A stretch of DNA of 64,000 nt, from the NCBI GenBank assembly GCA_030431715.1, contig JAUIIO010000009.1, positions 1 to 64,000 of the forward strand. The letters are read 5' to 3'. Below are positions 9,553 to 16,921 of this stretch, piece after piece. Numbering within the stretch: the first letter of the stretch is position 1; each line of letters begins with the position of its first letter. The position numbers and the translations under genes were made by a program. The stretch is from a bacterium. GTDB lineage: Bacteria; Bdellovibrionota_C; UBA2361; RFPC01. The notes under the pieces were generated by a model, which was not told the DNA's origin, did not search any database, and saw nothing but the letters and a program-made list of their open reading frames with translations.

Positions 9553-9564
9553 CCGGGGATTTTT
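9527..9564 (+). terminator. Rho-independent terminator of the hybrid kinase gene
   Basis: CCCCGGTT at 9527-9534 pairs perfectly with AACCGGGG at 9551-9558, and a T-rich tail (ATTTTT) follows at once. The right arm overlaps the TAA stop codon. The same hairpin lies just beyond the stop of the convergent gene and may also slow polymerase from that side. Confidence 0.75.
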
Positions 9565-9566
9565 GA

Positions 9567-10208
9567 TTAAGCAAAAAGTCCTGAGACCCAATTGCCAATG
9601 CTCGAAGCGCCGTCTGCTAGCCAATTTCCAGCTTTGGCGGCATAGTCACCAGCGGTGTTTAACCAGCTGCCGACTTTTTCTCCTGCGCCCTTAGCCCAGT
9701 CTCCTGCCTTTTGAAGCCAGTCTGTAGCTTTTCCAGTCCACTTTTTTGCTATATCTTTTGCCTTTGATTTAAAGCCAAAGAGATCACTTACCGCGTCATA
9801 GACCTTCATCCCTTTTTTGACGTATCCACCGATCTTGTCAAAAAAGCTTTCTTCGCTTTTAGGGGACGTGCTTGCAGAAGATTCTGCTGCCTGACTCGAT
9901 TCAGCAGTACTACCTGCTTGAGCCTGCGTATTTGTATCAACTAGGCCAGCATTCGGTTGTGCTGTGGCATTTCCCTGAGTAAGAGCTGAAACAAGTCTTT
10001 CCACCATTACCATCAGAGTCTCAAGAATTTGCCCGATTACTTCTGTAAATGAGTTTTGGGAAAGCTGAGTTTGTTCAGCGTTTAGCTGGGAAGGCTCTGC
10101 GCTTCTAAATTGAGGAGCAATGTAGTTAGATGTCCCAATTTGTGACGATGAGCTCAGATTGTAGTTAGAGTTCAACAGACTTTGCTGCTGTACCTGTGAA
10201 ATTTCCAT
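9567..10208 (-). CDS. Unrecognised protein with C-terminal Trp-periodic amphipathic repeats
   Basis: The 213-residue protein has no recognisable family. Residues 1-60 are rich in Gln, Ser and Asn (start MEISQVQQQSLLNSN). A hydrophobic helix lies near 60-75 (GQILETLMVMVERLVSAL), then an Ala/Ser/Thr/Gln linker. From about residue 120 a lysine-rich helical tail repeats motifs such as ATDWLQKAGDW, EKVGSWLNTAGDY, AAKAGNWLADG and SIGNWVSGLFA. Tryptophans are spaced 7, 7, 11, 14 and 11 residues apart, as expected for one face of an amphipathic helix. An AAGGAG box 5 bases before the ATG supports the start. There is no signal peptide. Membrane, pore or lipid-surface binding is an inference only. Confidence 0.75.
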   Translation of the reverse strand: MEISQVQQQSLLNSNYNLSSSSQIGTSNYIAPQFRSAEPSQLNAEQTQLSQNSFTEVIGQILETLMVMVERLVSALTQGNATAQPNAGLVDTNTQAQAGSTAESSQAAESSASTSPKSEESFFDKIGGYVKKGMKVYDAVSDLFGFKSKAKDIAKKWTGKATDWLQKAGDWAKGAGEKVGSWLNTAGDYAAKAGNWLADGASSIGNWVSGLFA

Positions 10209-10302
10209 AGTTTTCTCCTTTTTGAATAAGAAATAGTTTTCTCATAGGAGTAATTCGAGAATGTGGGAAAAAAGTTGTGTGCGTTTGAATGGGGAGGGGG
10301 AA

Positions 10303-11409
10303 TTATACGTTAAAACGGAAGTGAACGATGTCTCCGTCTTGCATGGTGTATTCTTTCCCTTCTACTCGTAACTTGCCGGCTTCCTTGACTTTTACTTCGC
10401 TTCCAGCGGCGACGTAATCATCGTATGCGATGACTTCGGCACGGATAAAGCCCTTTTCAAAGTCTGTATGAATCTTACCAGCACAGCCCGGTGCTTTTGT
10501 GCCGTTCTCAGCAGTCCAAGCGTGAGCTTCTTTAGGGCCAACAGTGAAAAAAGTAAGAAGGTTTAGGAGCTTGTAGCCAGCAAGGATTAAACGATCGAGT
10601 CCTGAGAGTTCGAGGCCAAGCTCATCCAAATAGTCTTTACGCTCCTCTCTCGGCAATTCACTAATCTCTGCTTCGACCTGACCTGAGATTACAGTGATAG
10701 GGGCATTACAATCGGCGGCATACTTTGCAAGACGATCTACAAGTCTTGAGCCATTTATATCAGGAGTGGTTGCGGCATCATCCTCAGAGACATTAGCGAC
10801 GAAGAGTGTAGGTTTTGCTGTGAGGAGTTGCGATGTGAGTTCTTCTATATGTTCGCTTTCAGATTCGAAGTGTCTGGCAGGTTTACCATCTGATAGGTGT
10901 GCTTCAAGTCCTTCAAGGACTGAAAGGATCTCTTTTGCTTCTTTATCCTGTGATCGTGCGAGCTTTTGATATTTTTGAAATTGTTTCTGTACTGATTCTA
11001 GATCTGAGAGGATAAGCTCGGTATCAATCGTTTCAACATCTCGTATCGGATCAACGTTTCCATCAACGTGAATAACATTGTCGTTTTCAAAACATCTGAC
11101 AACGTGAGCAACGGCGTCAACCGCTCGGATGTGGCCAAGAAATTGGTTTCCAAGACCTTCTCCCTTTGATGCGCCGCGAATAAGACCGGCAATGTCAACG
11201 AATGTGATTTGGGTAGGGATGGTTTTGGCGGAACCAGCAAGTTCAGCAAGTTTATCAAGGCGCGGATCGGGAACGGGCACTGCCCCAGTATTCGGTTCAA
11301 TGGTACAGAAGGGGAAGTTCTCACTCGCAGCTTTGGCGCTGGTGAGAGCATTAAAGATGGTGGATTTACCAACGTTTGGCAAACCGATGATTCCGCAACT
11401 AAAGCCCAT
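10303..11409 (-). CDS. ychF: Ribosome-binding ATPase YchF (Obg family)
   Basis: The 368-residue protein matches the universally conserved YchF/EngD family, which binds ribosomes and hydrolyses ATP rather than GTP. The P-loop is GLPNVGKST at residue 8, switch region FVDIAGLIRGASKGEGLGN follows, and the C-terminal TGS-like domain ends with EGKEYTMQDGDIVHFRFNV. The length is as usual for the family. It is divergent from the RegB-like kinase gene, with about 50 bases between them that must carry both promoters or leaders. Confidence 0.97.
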   Translation of the reverse strand: MGFSCGIIGLPNVGKSTIFNALTSAKAASENFPFCTIEPNTGAVPVPDPRLDKLAELAGSAKTIPTQITFVDIAGLIRGASKGEGLGNQFLGHIRAVDAVAHVVRCFENDNVIHVDGNVDPIRDVETIDTELILSDLESVQKQFQKYQKLARSQDKEAKEILSVLEGLEAHLSDGKPARHFESESEHIEELTSQLLTAKPTLFVANVSEDDAATTPDINGSRLVDRLAKYAADCNAPITVISGQVEAEISELPREERKDYLDELGLELSGLDRLILAGYKLLNLLTFFTVGPKEAHAWTAENGTKAPGCAGKIHTDFEKGFIRAEVIAYDDYVAAGSEVKVKEAGKLRVEGKEYTMQDGDIVHFRFNV

Positions 11410-11467
11410 AGATTTTTACTGTTTTCCTTTCCAATCGTAACTGGATGATGTAGGTACTTTGAGTATC

Positions 11468-12781
11468 ATGGAACTATCTAACGGTCAATTGCGCCCCTTA
11501 AGTATGAGATCAATTGAGTCTTCCTCGCCTCATCTCAGGCGTTGGCTGCTTGGGTTTAGGCTTGTTGCCTTTGCTGGTCAGTTAGTTACCATTCTTACTT
11601 TGGTACTCTGGTTTCAGGTTTCTCTTGAGCTTTACTCCATTCTCGCTCTACTTGCTCTCATCCCTTTGACCGATCTTCTTTTTCGCTATGTTCTAAGAGG
11701 CAGTACTTTAGCGGTTGTTCTACTTTTTGATACGCTTCTTCTCACCGGACTTCTTGCTCTTTCAGGAGGAGCGGCGAATCCCTTTACTGTCGTTTATCTC
11801 ATTTACGTTGTTTTGGCGGCTGTTTTACTTGGGGCAAAGTGGGCATGGATAATGGCAGGGGTGACTACCCTGAACTTTGCTGTGCTCTTTTTTGTGAAAG
11901 CTGGCCCGGAGCATGCTATGCATCACGGAATGATGCATGGTGATGCGTCTCAGCCCTTGTCGTTGCATCTGTATGGGATGTTAGGAGCCTATGTGGTTGT
12001 AGCCATGCTCGTTGCTTACTTCCTCTCTCGCATTATGAAGGCGCTTAAGGAGCGTGATGAGATGCTTCTTCACTTTGAAGCAGACAGAAAACAGCTCGCC
12101 GCGATTACGGCATGGGCAGCACAAGCCGCTCATGAACTAGGAAGTCCTCTATCTACCATACGAGTTGTTGTTAATGATTTATTAGAAGAGATAAGGAACC
12201 AAAAGAGTGTACCGGACGCAGTGCTGACTGAAGAGCTTGGATTATTAGATAGTGAAACGGTGCGGTGTAAAGATATAATAGATCAACTCTGTCAGCGAGC
12301 AGGCAGCATGCGCGGTGAGAGCCTTGAGTGGGCTACGCTTACACAGATTCGAGATGAGGCGCTTAGAGGTGTATCTTCAGAAGTTACATTTCTTTACAGC
12401 GATTGTCTTGATAGAGAGTTTCTTGTCCCAGTAAGAGCACTGAGCGCTAGTCTTAATGCGCTCGTTCAAAATGCGGTGGATGTACACAGGGAAATTCAGG
12501 AAAGTCGACCTGTTGAAGTATTTATTGGATACGAGAGGGATCAGCTGACAGTCCAAGTCTGCGACTATGGACCTGGACTAGGTACTGCGGGCGGAGAGAA
12601 ATGTTTTGAGCCTTTTTTTACCACGAAGCAGCATGGCATGGGGCTTGGCCTCTTTATCGCTAGGCTTGTTTGCCAGAGTCTTGAAGGAAGTCTTACGTTT
12701 CAGCACCGCGGGGAGAGTGGACACTTTGTAATCATGAGTATTCCCACTGTTAAATCACGAGAGGTTTCAATTGCAGCCTGA
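11468..12781 (+). CDS. regB: RegB/PrrB-family redox sensor histidine kinase
   Basis: The protein of about 437 residues has six membrane segments, then the RegB-type H-box AAQAAHELGSPLSTI and a G-box GLGLFIARL. Between membrane segments lies GGAANPF, which fits the GGxxNPF ubiquinone-binding motif of RegB. VRCKDIIDQLC holds a cysteine where RegB carries its redox-active Cys265. In known bacteria RegB senses quinone pool and oxygen state and phosphorylates RegA to control respiration, carbon and nitrogen metabolism. A short Met/His-rich loop (HAMHHGMMHG) is unusual and might bind metal. The start is ATG 11468 or TTG 11459. Translation is coupled to regA by an 11-base overlap. Confidence 0.9.
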   Translation: MELSNGQLRPLSMRSIESSSPHLRRWLLGFRLVAFAGQLVTILTLVLWFQVSLELYSILALLALIPLTDLLFRYVLRGSTLAVVLLFDTLLLTGLLALSGGAANPFTVVYLIYVVLAAVLLGAKWAWIMAGVTTLNFAVLFFVKAGPEHAMHHGMMHGDASQPLSLHLYGMLGAYVVVAMLVAYFLSRIMKALKERDEMLLHFEADRKQLAAITAWAAQAAHELGSPLSTIRVVVNDLLEEIRNQKSVPDAVLTEELGLLDSETVRCKDIIDQLCQRAGSMRGESLEWATLTQIRDEALRGVSSEVTFLYSDCLDREFLVPVRALSASLNALVQNAVDVHREIQESRPVEVFIGYERDQLTVQVCDYGPGLGTAGGEKCFEPFFTTKQHGMGLGLFIARLVCQSLEGSLTFQHRGESGHFVIMSIPTVKSREVSIAA

Positions 12782-13340
12782 AAAGCCACAGATACTCTTT
12801 GTTGAAGATGACGCTGTGTTCAGGCAGCGAGTTTCGCGATCGTTAAACGCGCGTGGCTATAAAGTGCTTGAGGCTGAGACCGTTGATGAGGCTAGGCAAA
12901 TGATTGCAAAGCATCAGCCGGGATACGCTATACTCGATCTGTGTGTTGGAGAAGCCTCGGGGCTGACGCTAATTGATAGCCTTAAAGAAGTGTGCGGTGA
13001 CGTAACCTGCGTAGTGCTTACAGGGTATGGCACGATCTCTACTGCCGTAAGTGCACTAAAAGCCGGTGCCACGAACTATCTGACAAAACCCGTGCATGTG
13101 GGAGAAATTCTCAACGCACTGCAACTTGATGTAGAAGATTATTTATCCGAATCATCGCAACAACATCAAAGAGAGCTCCCAGACATTGAACAACCAACGC
13201 TACTCCAAGTGGAGTGGGAGCATATCCAGAGAGTTCTTGAAGACTGCAACGGCAACGTGACCCACGCCGCCACCCGACTAGGCGTTCACCGCCGAACCCT
13301 CCAGCGCAAACTCTCAAAAATCCCCACCCCCCTAAAATAG
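12771..13340 (+). CDS. regA: RegA/PrrA-family response regulator
   Basis: The 189-residue regulator has an N-terminal receiver (LFVEDDAVF, phospho-Asp in AILDLCVGEASGL, then VVLTGYGTISTAV and the lysine of LTKPV). The C-terminal Fis-type helix-turn-helix reads NVTHAATRLGVHRRTLQRKL, preceded by the RegA-like WEHIQRVLEDC. It is the DNA-binding partner of the upstream RegB-like kinase. The start is TTG at 12771, overlapping the kinase stop by 11 bases; the GAGAGG Shine-Dalgarno 6 bases upstream decides it. The stop codon is part of the first copy of a GGGACGCTCCCC repeat. Confidence 0.92.
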   Translation: MQPEKPQILFVEDDAVFRQRVSRSLNARGYKVLEAETVDEARQMIAKHQPGYAILDLCVGEASGLTLIDSLKEVCGDVTCVVLTGYGTISTAVSALKAGATNYLTKPVHVGEILNALQLDVEDYLSESSQQHQRELPDIEQPTLLQVEWEHIQRVLEDCNGNVTHAATRLGVHRRTLQRKLSKIPTPLK

Positions 13341-13596
13341 GGACGCTCCCCATTTCCCCCTCCATCCCCCTGTAATTACACCTCAAATTTTAAAAGGGAC
13401 GCTCCCCTTTATTTAAATGCATTCCTGACGGTTGCCTCCCCTACGAAATCAAGAAACAGAGCGCATGGTCTCAATTATGAAATTGCAATCTCCAAGCGCT
13501 CATTTTAGTTGCGTTGAAAAAAGGGGAGCGTCCCTATTAGAAAAAGTGGTTTTGTTTTGGGGGGATGGGGGGAGAAAAGGGGAGCGTCCCTATTAG
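13338..13596. repeat. Cluster of four GGGACGCTCCCC repeats in opposing orientation
   Basis: The motif GGGACGCTCCCC occurs at 13340-13351 and 13396-13407. Its reverse complement, extended to AAGGGGAGCGTCCCTATTAG, occurs at 13521-13540 and 13577-13596. The first copy begins inside the regA stop codon. The gap between regA and the next gene (13341-13676) is filled by these units, C- or G-runs and AT-rich filler, with no convincing coding sequence. The organisation is like REP elements mobilised by REP-associated tyrosine transposases, but no such gene is in the window. Facing copies could pair and end transcription. Confidence 0.75.
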
Positions 13597-13676
13597 TGTG
13601 GCAATTTGTCGCTTTGAGGGGGGTGGGAAATTTGGGTATGTATTGGCGGTGCAAAGTGAAGTTCTGTGGAGGTGGT

Positions 13677-14699
13677 ATGAAGCTATTTGGGATATTTGCG
13701 GCTGTTTTGTTGTCTGTTGCTCCTTTAGTGCAGGCTGATAGTGGTGGTGCTGGGGCTGATAGGCATTATCATGCGCTTAGGCCTGATGCGCATGCGCCGA
13801 TTGGGGTTATGGGTGATCACACTCATGGCGAGGGCGAGTTTATGCTCTCTTATCGGTACATGTTTATGAACATGCAGGGCAATAGGTCAGGCACCAGTGG
13901 GGTGAGTACTGCCGAAGTGTTGTCTCAGTACATGGTCTCACCTACCGAGATGGATATGGAGATGCACATGCTCGGGATGATGTATGCGCCGGCAGATTGG
14001 TTTACCTTTATGACGATGGTTCCCATTATTGATATGACGATGGATCATAAAACTCGTATGGGAGGTTCTTTTCGTACGAGTTCGAGCGGTCTTGGGGATA
14101 TTCGTTTTACCGGGCTTACCCGAGTTTATGAAGGGAGCGGACAGCGAGTTCACTTAAATACCGGTGTCAGCGTTCCAAGCGGGGATACTGACGTTCGTGA
14201 TGATACGCCGGCAGGAGCCGATATGGTGCTTCCGTATCCTATGCAGCTTGGTTCTGGAACGGTAGATCTTCTGCCAGGAATTACGTATCTCGGACAATCG
14301 GGGAGAATTTCATGGGGCGCACAGGCAAACGGCAATATTCGTACCGGTAGAAACGATGATGGTTATAGTCTCGGCGATGAGTTCTCTGGAACTTTCTGGG
14401 CTGCTTACCAGATGAGTGATGCTGCAAGTTTTTCTTTTCGAAACGAATACACAAATCGTGGAAATATAGATGGGGCGGACTCGCGTCTTAACCCGATGAT
14501 GGTGCCAACTGCAGATCCGGGCCTGAGAGGCGGGGAGAGTTATCGTTTTGGATTCGGTCTGAATTTTCTGGTGCCCGAGGGCGCTCTTAAGGGAATGCGT
14601 GTGGCCGCTGAGTATTTGGTTCCAGTCTATCAAGACCTTGATGGACCTCAGCTAGAAACGGATGCGGTGTGGGTGTTTGGCGCACAGTATTCATTTTAG
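13677..14699 (+). CDS. Met/His-rich outer-membrane barrel protein, metal-associated transporter-like family
   Basis: The 340-residue protein starts with a signal peptide (MKLFGIFAAVLLSVAPLVQA, cleavage after A20). GGAGG 4-5 bases before ATG 13677 fixes the start; the reading frame is open further up (TTG 13557) but has no leader there. Alternating beta strands and a final aromatic residue (FGAQYSF) indicate an outer-membrane barrel. The N-terminal part is rich in His and Met (DHTHGEGEFMLSYRYMFMNM, EMDMEMHMLGMMYAP), as in copper- or other metal-linked outer-membrane proteins. I recognise the family from conserved DDTPAGADMVLPYPMQLGSG and DQDLDGPQLETD-like segments but not its biochemical role. 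A TonB receptor gene follows. Confidence 0.75.
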   Translation: MKLFGIFAAVLLSVAPLVQADSGGAGADRHYHALRPDAHAPIGVMGDHTHGEGEFMLSYRYMFMNMQGNRSGTSGVSTAEVLSQYMVSPTEMDMEMHMLGMMYAPADWFTFMTMVPIIDMTMDHKTRMGGSFRTSSSGLGDIRFTGLTRVYEGSGQRVHLNTGVSVPSGDTDVRDDTPAGADMVLPYPMQLGSGTVDLLPGITYLGQSGRISWGAQANGNIRTGRNDDGYSLGDEFSGTFWAAYQMSDAASFSFRNEYTNRGNIDGADSRLNPMMVPTADPGLRGGESYRFGFGLNFLVPEGALKGMRVAAEYLVPVYQDLDGPQLETDAVWVFGAQYSF

Positions 14700-14714
14700 T
14701 TAGTAGTCGGGCGT

Positions 14715-14745
14715 TGACTTATTGCAAATAAATTGCAATAAGTCA
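14715..14745. promoter_or_regulatory. Perfect 13-bp inverted repeat at the promoter of the ZnuD-like receptor (operator, or alternatively a terminator)
   Basis: TGACTTATTGCAA and its exact reverse complement TTGCAATAAGTCA flank the spacer ATAAA. The right arm ends 4 bases before the receptor ATG, and no Shine-Dalgarno exists there. A possible -35 (TTGACT, 14714-14719) and -10 (AATAAG, 14737-14742; 4 of 6) with 17-base spacing lie inside the palindrome and would put the transcript start at or next to the ATG, giving a leaderless mRNA. A dimeric metalloregulator of the Fur/Zur type would fit. Alternatively the AT-rich stem followed by T-runs could terminate the upstream gene. Confidence 0.7.
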
Positions 14746-14749
14746 TTTT

Positions 14750-16873
14750 ATGATTTTTTTACGTCGCTGCAAACTCCTAACGCTACTCATTCTATTGGTC
14801 TCTCCCCATCTGGTATTCGCAGAGTCTGAAGACCAGGAATCAAAACCTGTGGATCTCTTTATATCTGGTTCTCTCTCTCCTGAGGGAATGGTTAATCTGG
14901 GAAAACCGATACAGGTTATTAGTAAAAAGGAGCTTGAGAGAAGTTTTGAGCCAACTATAGGGGAAACGCTCTCTTCAGTTCCAGGGGTCAGTAGTTCATA
15001 CTTTGGCCCGTCGGCTAGCCGTCCAATTATTCGGGGACAAAGCAATTCGAGAGTTCGAGTTCTGCAAAATGGTCTGGATACTGGGGATGTCTCAGCTACT
15101 TCAGATGATCACTCTGTGATTAGCGATCCGCTCACAACGGAGCGTATTGATATTTTACGGGGACCAAGCACGCTTCTTTACGGAAGTCAGGCAATTGGAG
15201 GAGTGGTTAATAGTGTCGACGATAGCATCGCAGAAGCACCTATTGGGAGAGAGTTTACCGGAAGCGTACTTGGCCAGCTAGGAGATAGCGCGAGTGATGA
15301 ACGAACAGGAGCTGCTGTACTTAAAGGACAGAGCGGAGCCATAAACTGGCACCTTTCAGGTTTCGCTCGTGAAACAGATAACATTGAAATTCCAGGATTT
15401 GCTGAGTCTGAAAAGTTACGCGAACAGGAGAGTGAAGAAGGAGAAGAACACGAAGAGGAGCAGGTAAGAGATACCCTGCCTTCAAGTGATTCGCTTACCA
15501 GATCCTTTAAGCTTGGGAGTTCTTACGTAAGCTCTCGTGGTTTTTGGGGAGTGGCTGTAAGAAGATACGATAGTGAATACGGTGTCCCCGGTCACATGCA
15601 CACAGAAGAGCATGGCGACGAGCATGATGATGAGCATGAAGAGGAGGGCGATCACGAAGATGAACATGAACACGAGGATGAGCTAGAAGGCTCTCACGGC
15701 GCAAGAATTGATATGGAGCAGACGCGTGTCGAAACACGCGGCGAGTACAAACTTAAAGGTGATTTCTTTAAGTCTATAAAGTTTGGCGGAACCTATGCTG
15801 ATTATGAACATAAAGAGCTTGAGGGCGATCATGTCGGCACTATCTTTGAAAGAGACGTTTTTGAAGCTCGAACATTCCTCTCTCATTCCCATGATGATGT
15901 GTACGAAGGGGGCTTTGGCATGCAGCTCCAGTACCAAGATCAAAACATTTCAGGTGAAGAAGCATTTCTTCCATCAAGTACAGATATCGCACCAGCTCTG
16001 TTTGTTCTTGAAGACTACGCACTTTCTGATGATATGAGCGTTGAGGTTGGCGGACGTTATGAGTACAGTCATATCGATCCCATTGATATCTCCTCTAAGC
16101 ATTTTGATCTTTTCTCGTTCTCAAGTGGACTCCTCTGGCACTCACCTGAAAAGTGGTACGGGGCAGCGTTTAACCTCTCCTACAGCGAACGATCACCAAA
16201 TAGTGCTGAGCTCTTTGCGGACGGAGTGCATGTTGCGACTCAGACGTATGAATTAGGAGATGAAGACATTCAGAAGGAGCGATCTGTTGGGGCCGAGCTT
16301 GTACTTAGTAAAGATAAAGGAAGTTTACGCGGAAGCGTTAGCACATTTTGGCAGCGTTATTTTGATTACATAAATCTTGCGCCTACCGGAGACGAGCTGG
16401 AAGGAGCTTCGGTCTATTTTTACGAAAATACAGGTGCCGAGTTCTGGGGATTTGAAGTAGAATCAGAGCTTGATCTCTTTGCAACTGGGGAGCAACAGTT
16501 TGTGCTTTACACCAGCGCTGACTTCGTGAGTGGCCGAAACACAACTGCTGATACTTATTTGCCACGGGTAACTCCTCTGCGCGGAAAGCTTGGGCTACGC
16601 CATAACTATCGTTCCGTCTCTAGCTACGTAGAAACTCAGCTTGTAAACAAGCAGGATAAAACTGCTCCTTTTGAGCTTCCCACTGACAGTTACGCTCTCA
16701 TAAACGCCGGCTTAAATGCTGAAGTTTTTCAGCGTGGGTACGAAAAAATAGAGCTATTTGTGAAGGGAACGAACCTTGGAGACGAAGAAGCTAGGGTACA
16801 TACCTCATTTCTTAAAGATCTAGCCCCACTTCGTGGTCGTGCGTTTTTTGCCGGTTTTCGTGCCCATTTCTAA
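14750..16873 (+). CDS. ZnuD-like TonB-dependent outer-membrane receptor (probable zinc or other metal uptake)
   Basis: The 707-residue receptor has signal peptide MIFLRRCKLLTLLILLVSPH... ending near VFAES. A plug domain follows (RPIIRGQSNSRVRVLQNGLD, then ILRGPSTLLYGSQAIGGVVN) and a 22-strand-type barrel closing with RAFFAGFRAHF. The plug sequences are those of ZnuD and related receptors. A long external loop at residues 281-319 is extremely rich in His, Asp and Glu (HMHTEEHGDEHDDEHEE and more), and a second acidic loop lies near 225-245. ZnuD of Neisseria imports zinc through such a His-rich loop, so zinc is the best guess, with copper or nickel possible. A perfect palindrome abuts the start codon. 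TonB/ExbBD are not in the window. Confidence 0.9.
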   Translation: MIFLRRCKLLTLLILLVSPHLVFAESEDQESKPVDLFISGSLSPEGMVNLGKPIQVISKKELERSFEPTIGETLSSVPGVSSSYFGPSASRPIIRGQSNSRVRVLQNGLDTGDVSATSDDHSVISDPLTTERIDILRGPSTLLYGSQAIGGVVNSVDDSIAEAPIGREFTGSVLGQLGDSASDERTGAAVLKGQSGAINWHLSGFARETDNIEIPGFAESEKLREQESEEGEEHEEEQVRDTLPSSDSLTRSFKLGSSYVSSRGFWGVAVRRYDSEYGVPGHMHTEEHGDEHDDEHEEEGDHEDEHEHEDELEGSHGARIDMEQTRVETRGEYKLKGDFFKSIKFGGTYADYEHKELEGDHVGTIFERDVFEARTFLSHSHDDVYEGGFGMQLQYQDQNISGEEAFLPSSTDIAPALFVLEDYALSDDMSVEVGGRYEYSHIDPIDISSKHFDLFSFSSGLLWHSPEKWYGAAFNLSYSERSPNSAELFADGVHVATQTYELGDEDIQKERSVGAELVLSKDKGSLRGSVSTFWQRYFDYINLAPTGDELEGASVYFYENTGAEFWGFEVESELDLFATGEQQFVLYTSADFVSGRNTTADTYLPRVTPLRGKLGLRHNYRSVSSYVETQLVNKQDKTAPFELPTDSYALINAGLNAEVFQRGYEKIELFVKGTNLGDEEARVHTSFLKDLAPLRGRAFFAGFRAHF

Positions 16874-16921
16874 GGGTAGACTTCTTAAGTAGTTAATACT
16901 ACAGTCATTGCTACGAAAGCT

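Noticed and set aside
13557..13676. Upstream extension of the barrel-protein gene from TTG 13557
   Set aside because: It runs through the repeat cluster, has no ribosome site, and would bury the clear signal peptide that begins at ATG 13677 after GGAGG.
15482..15737. Antisense frames rich in His opposite the receptor's acidic loop
   Set aside because: They are mirror products of the biased GAT/GAA/CAT codons of the loop and have no start signals.
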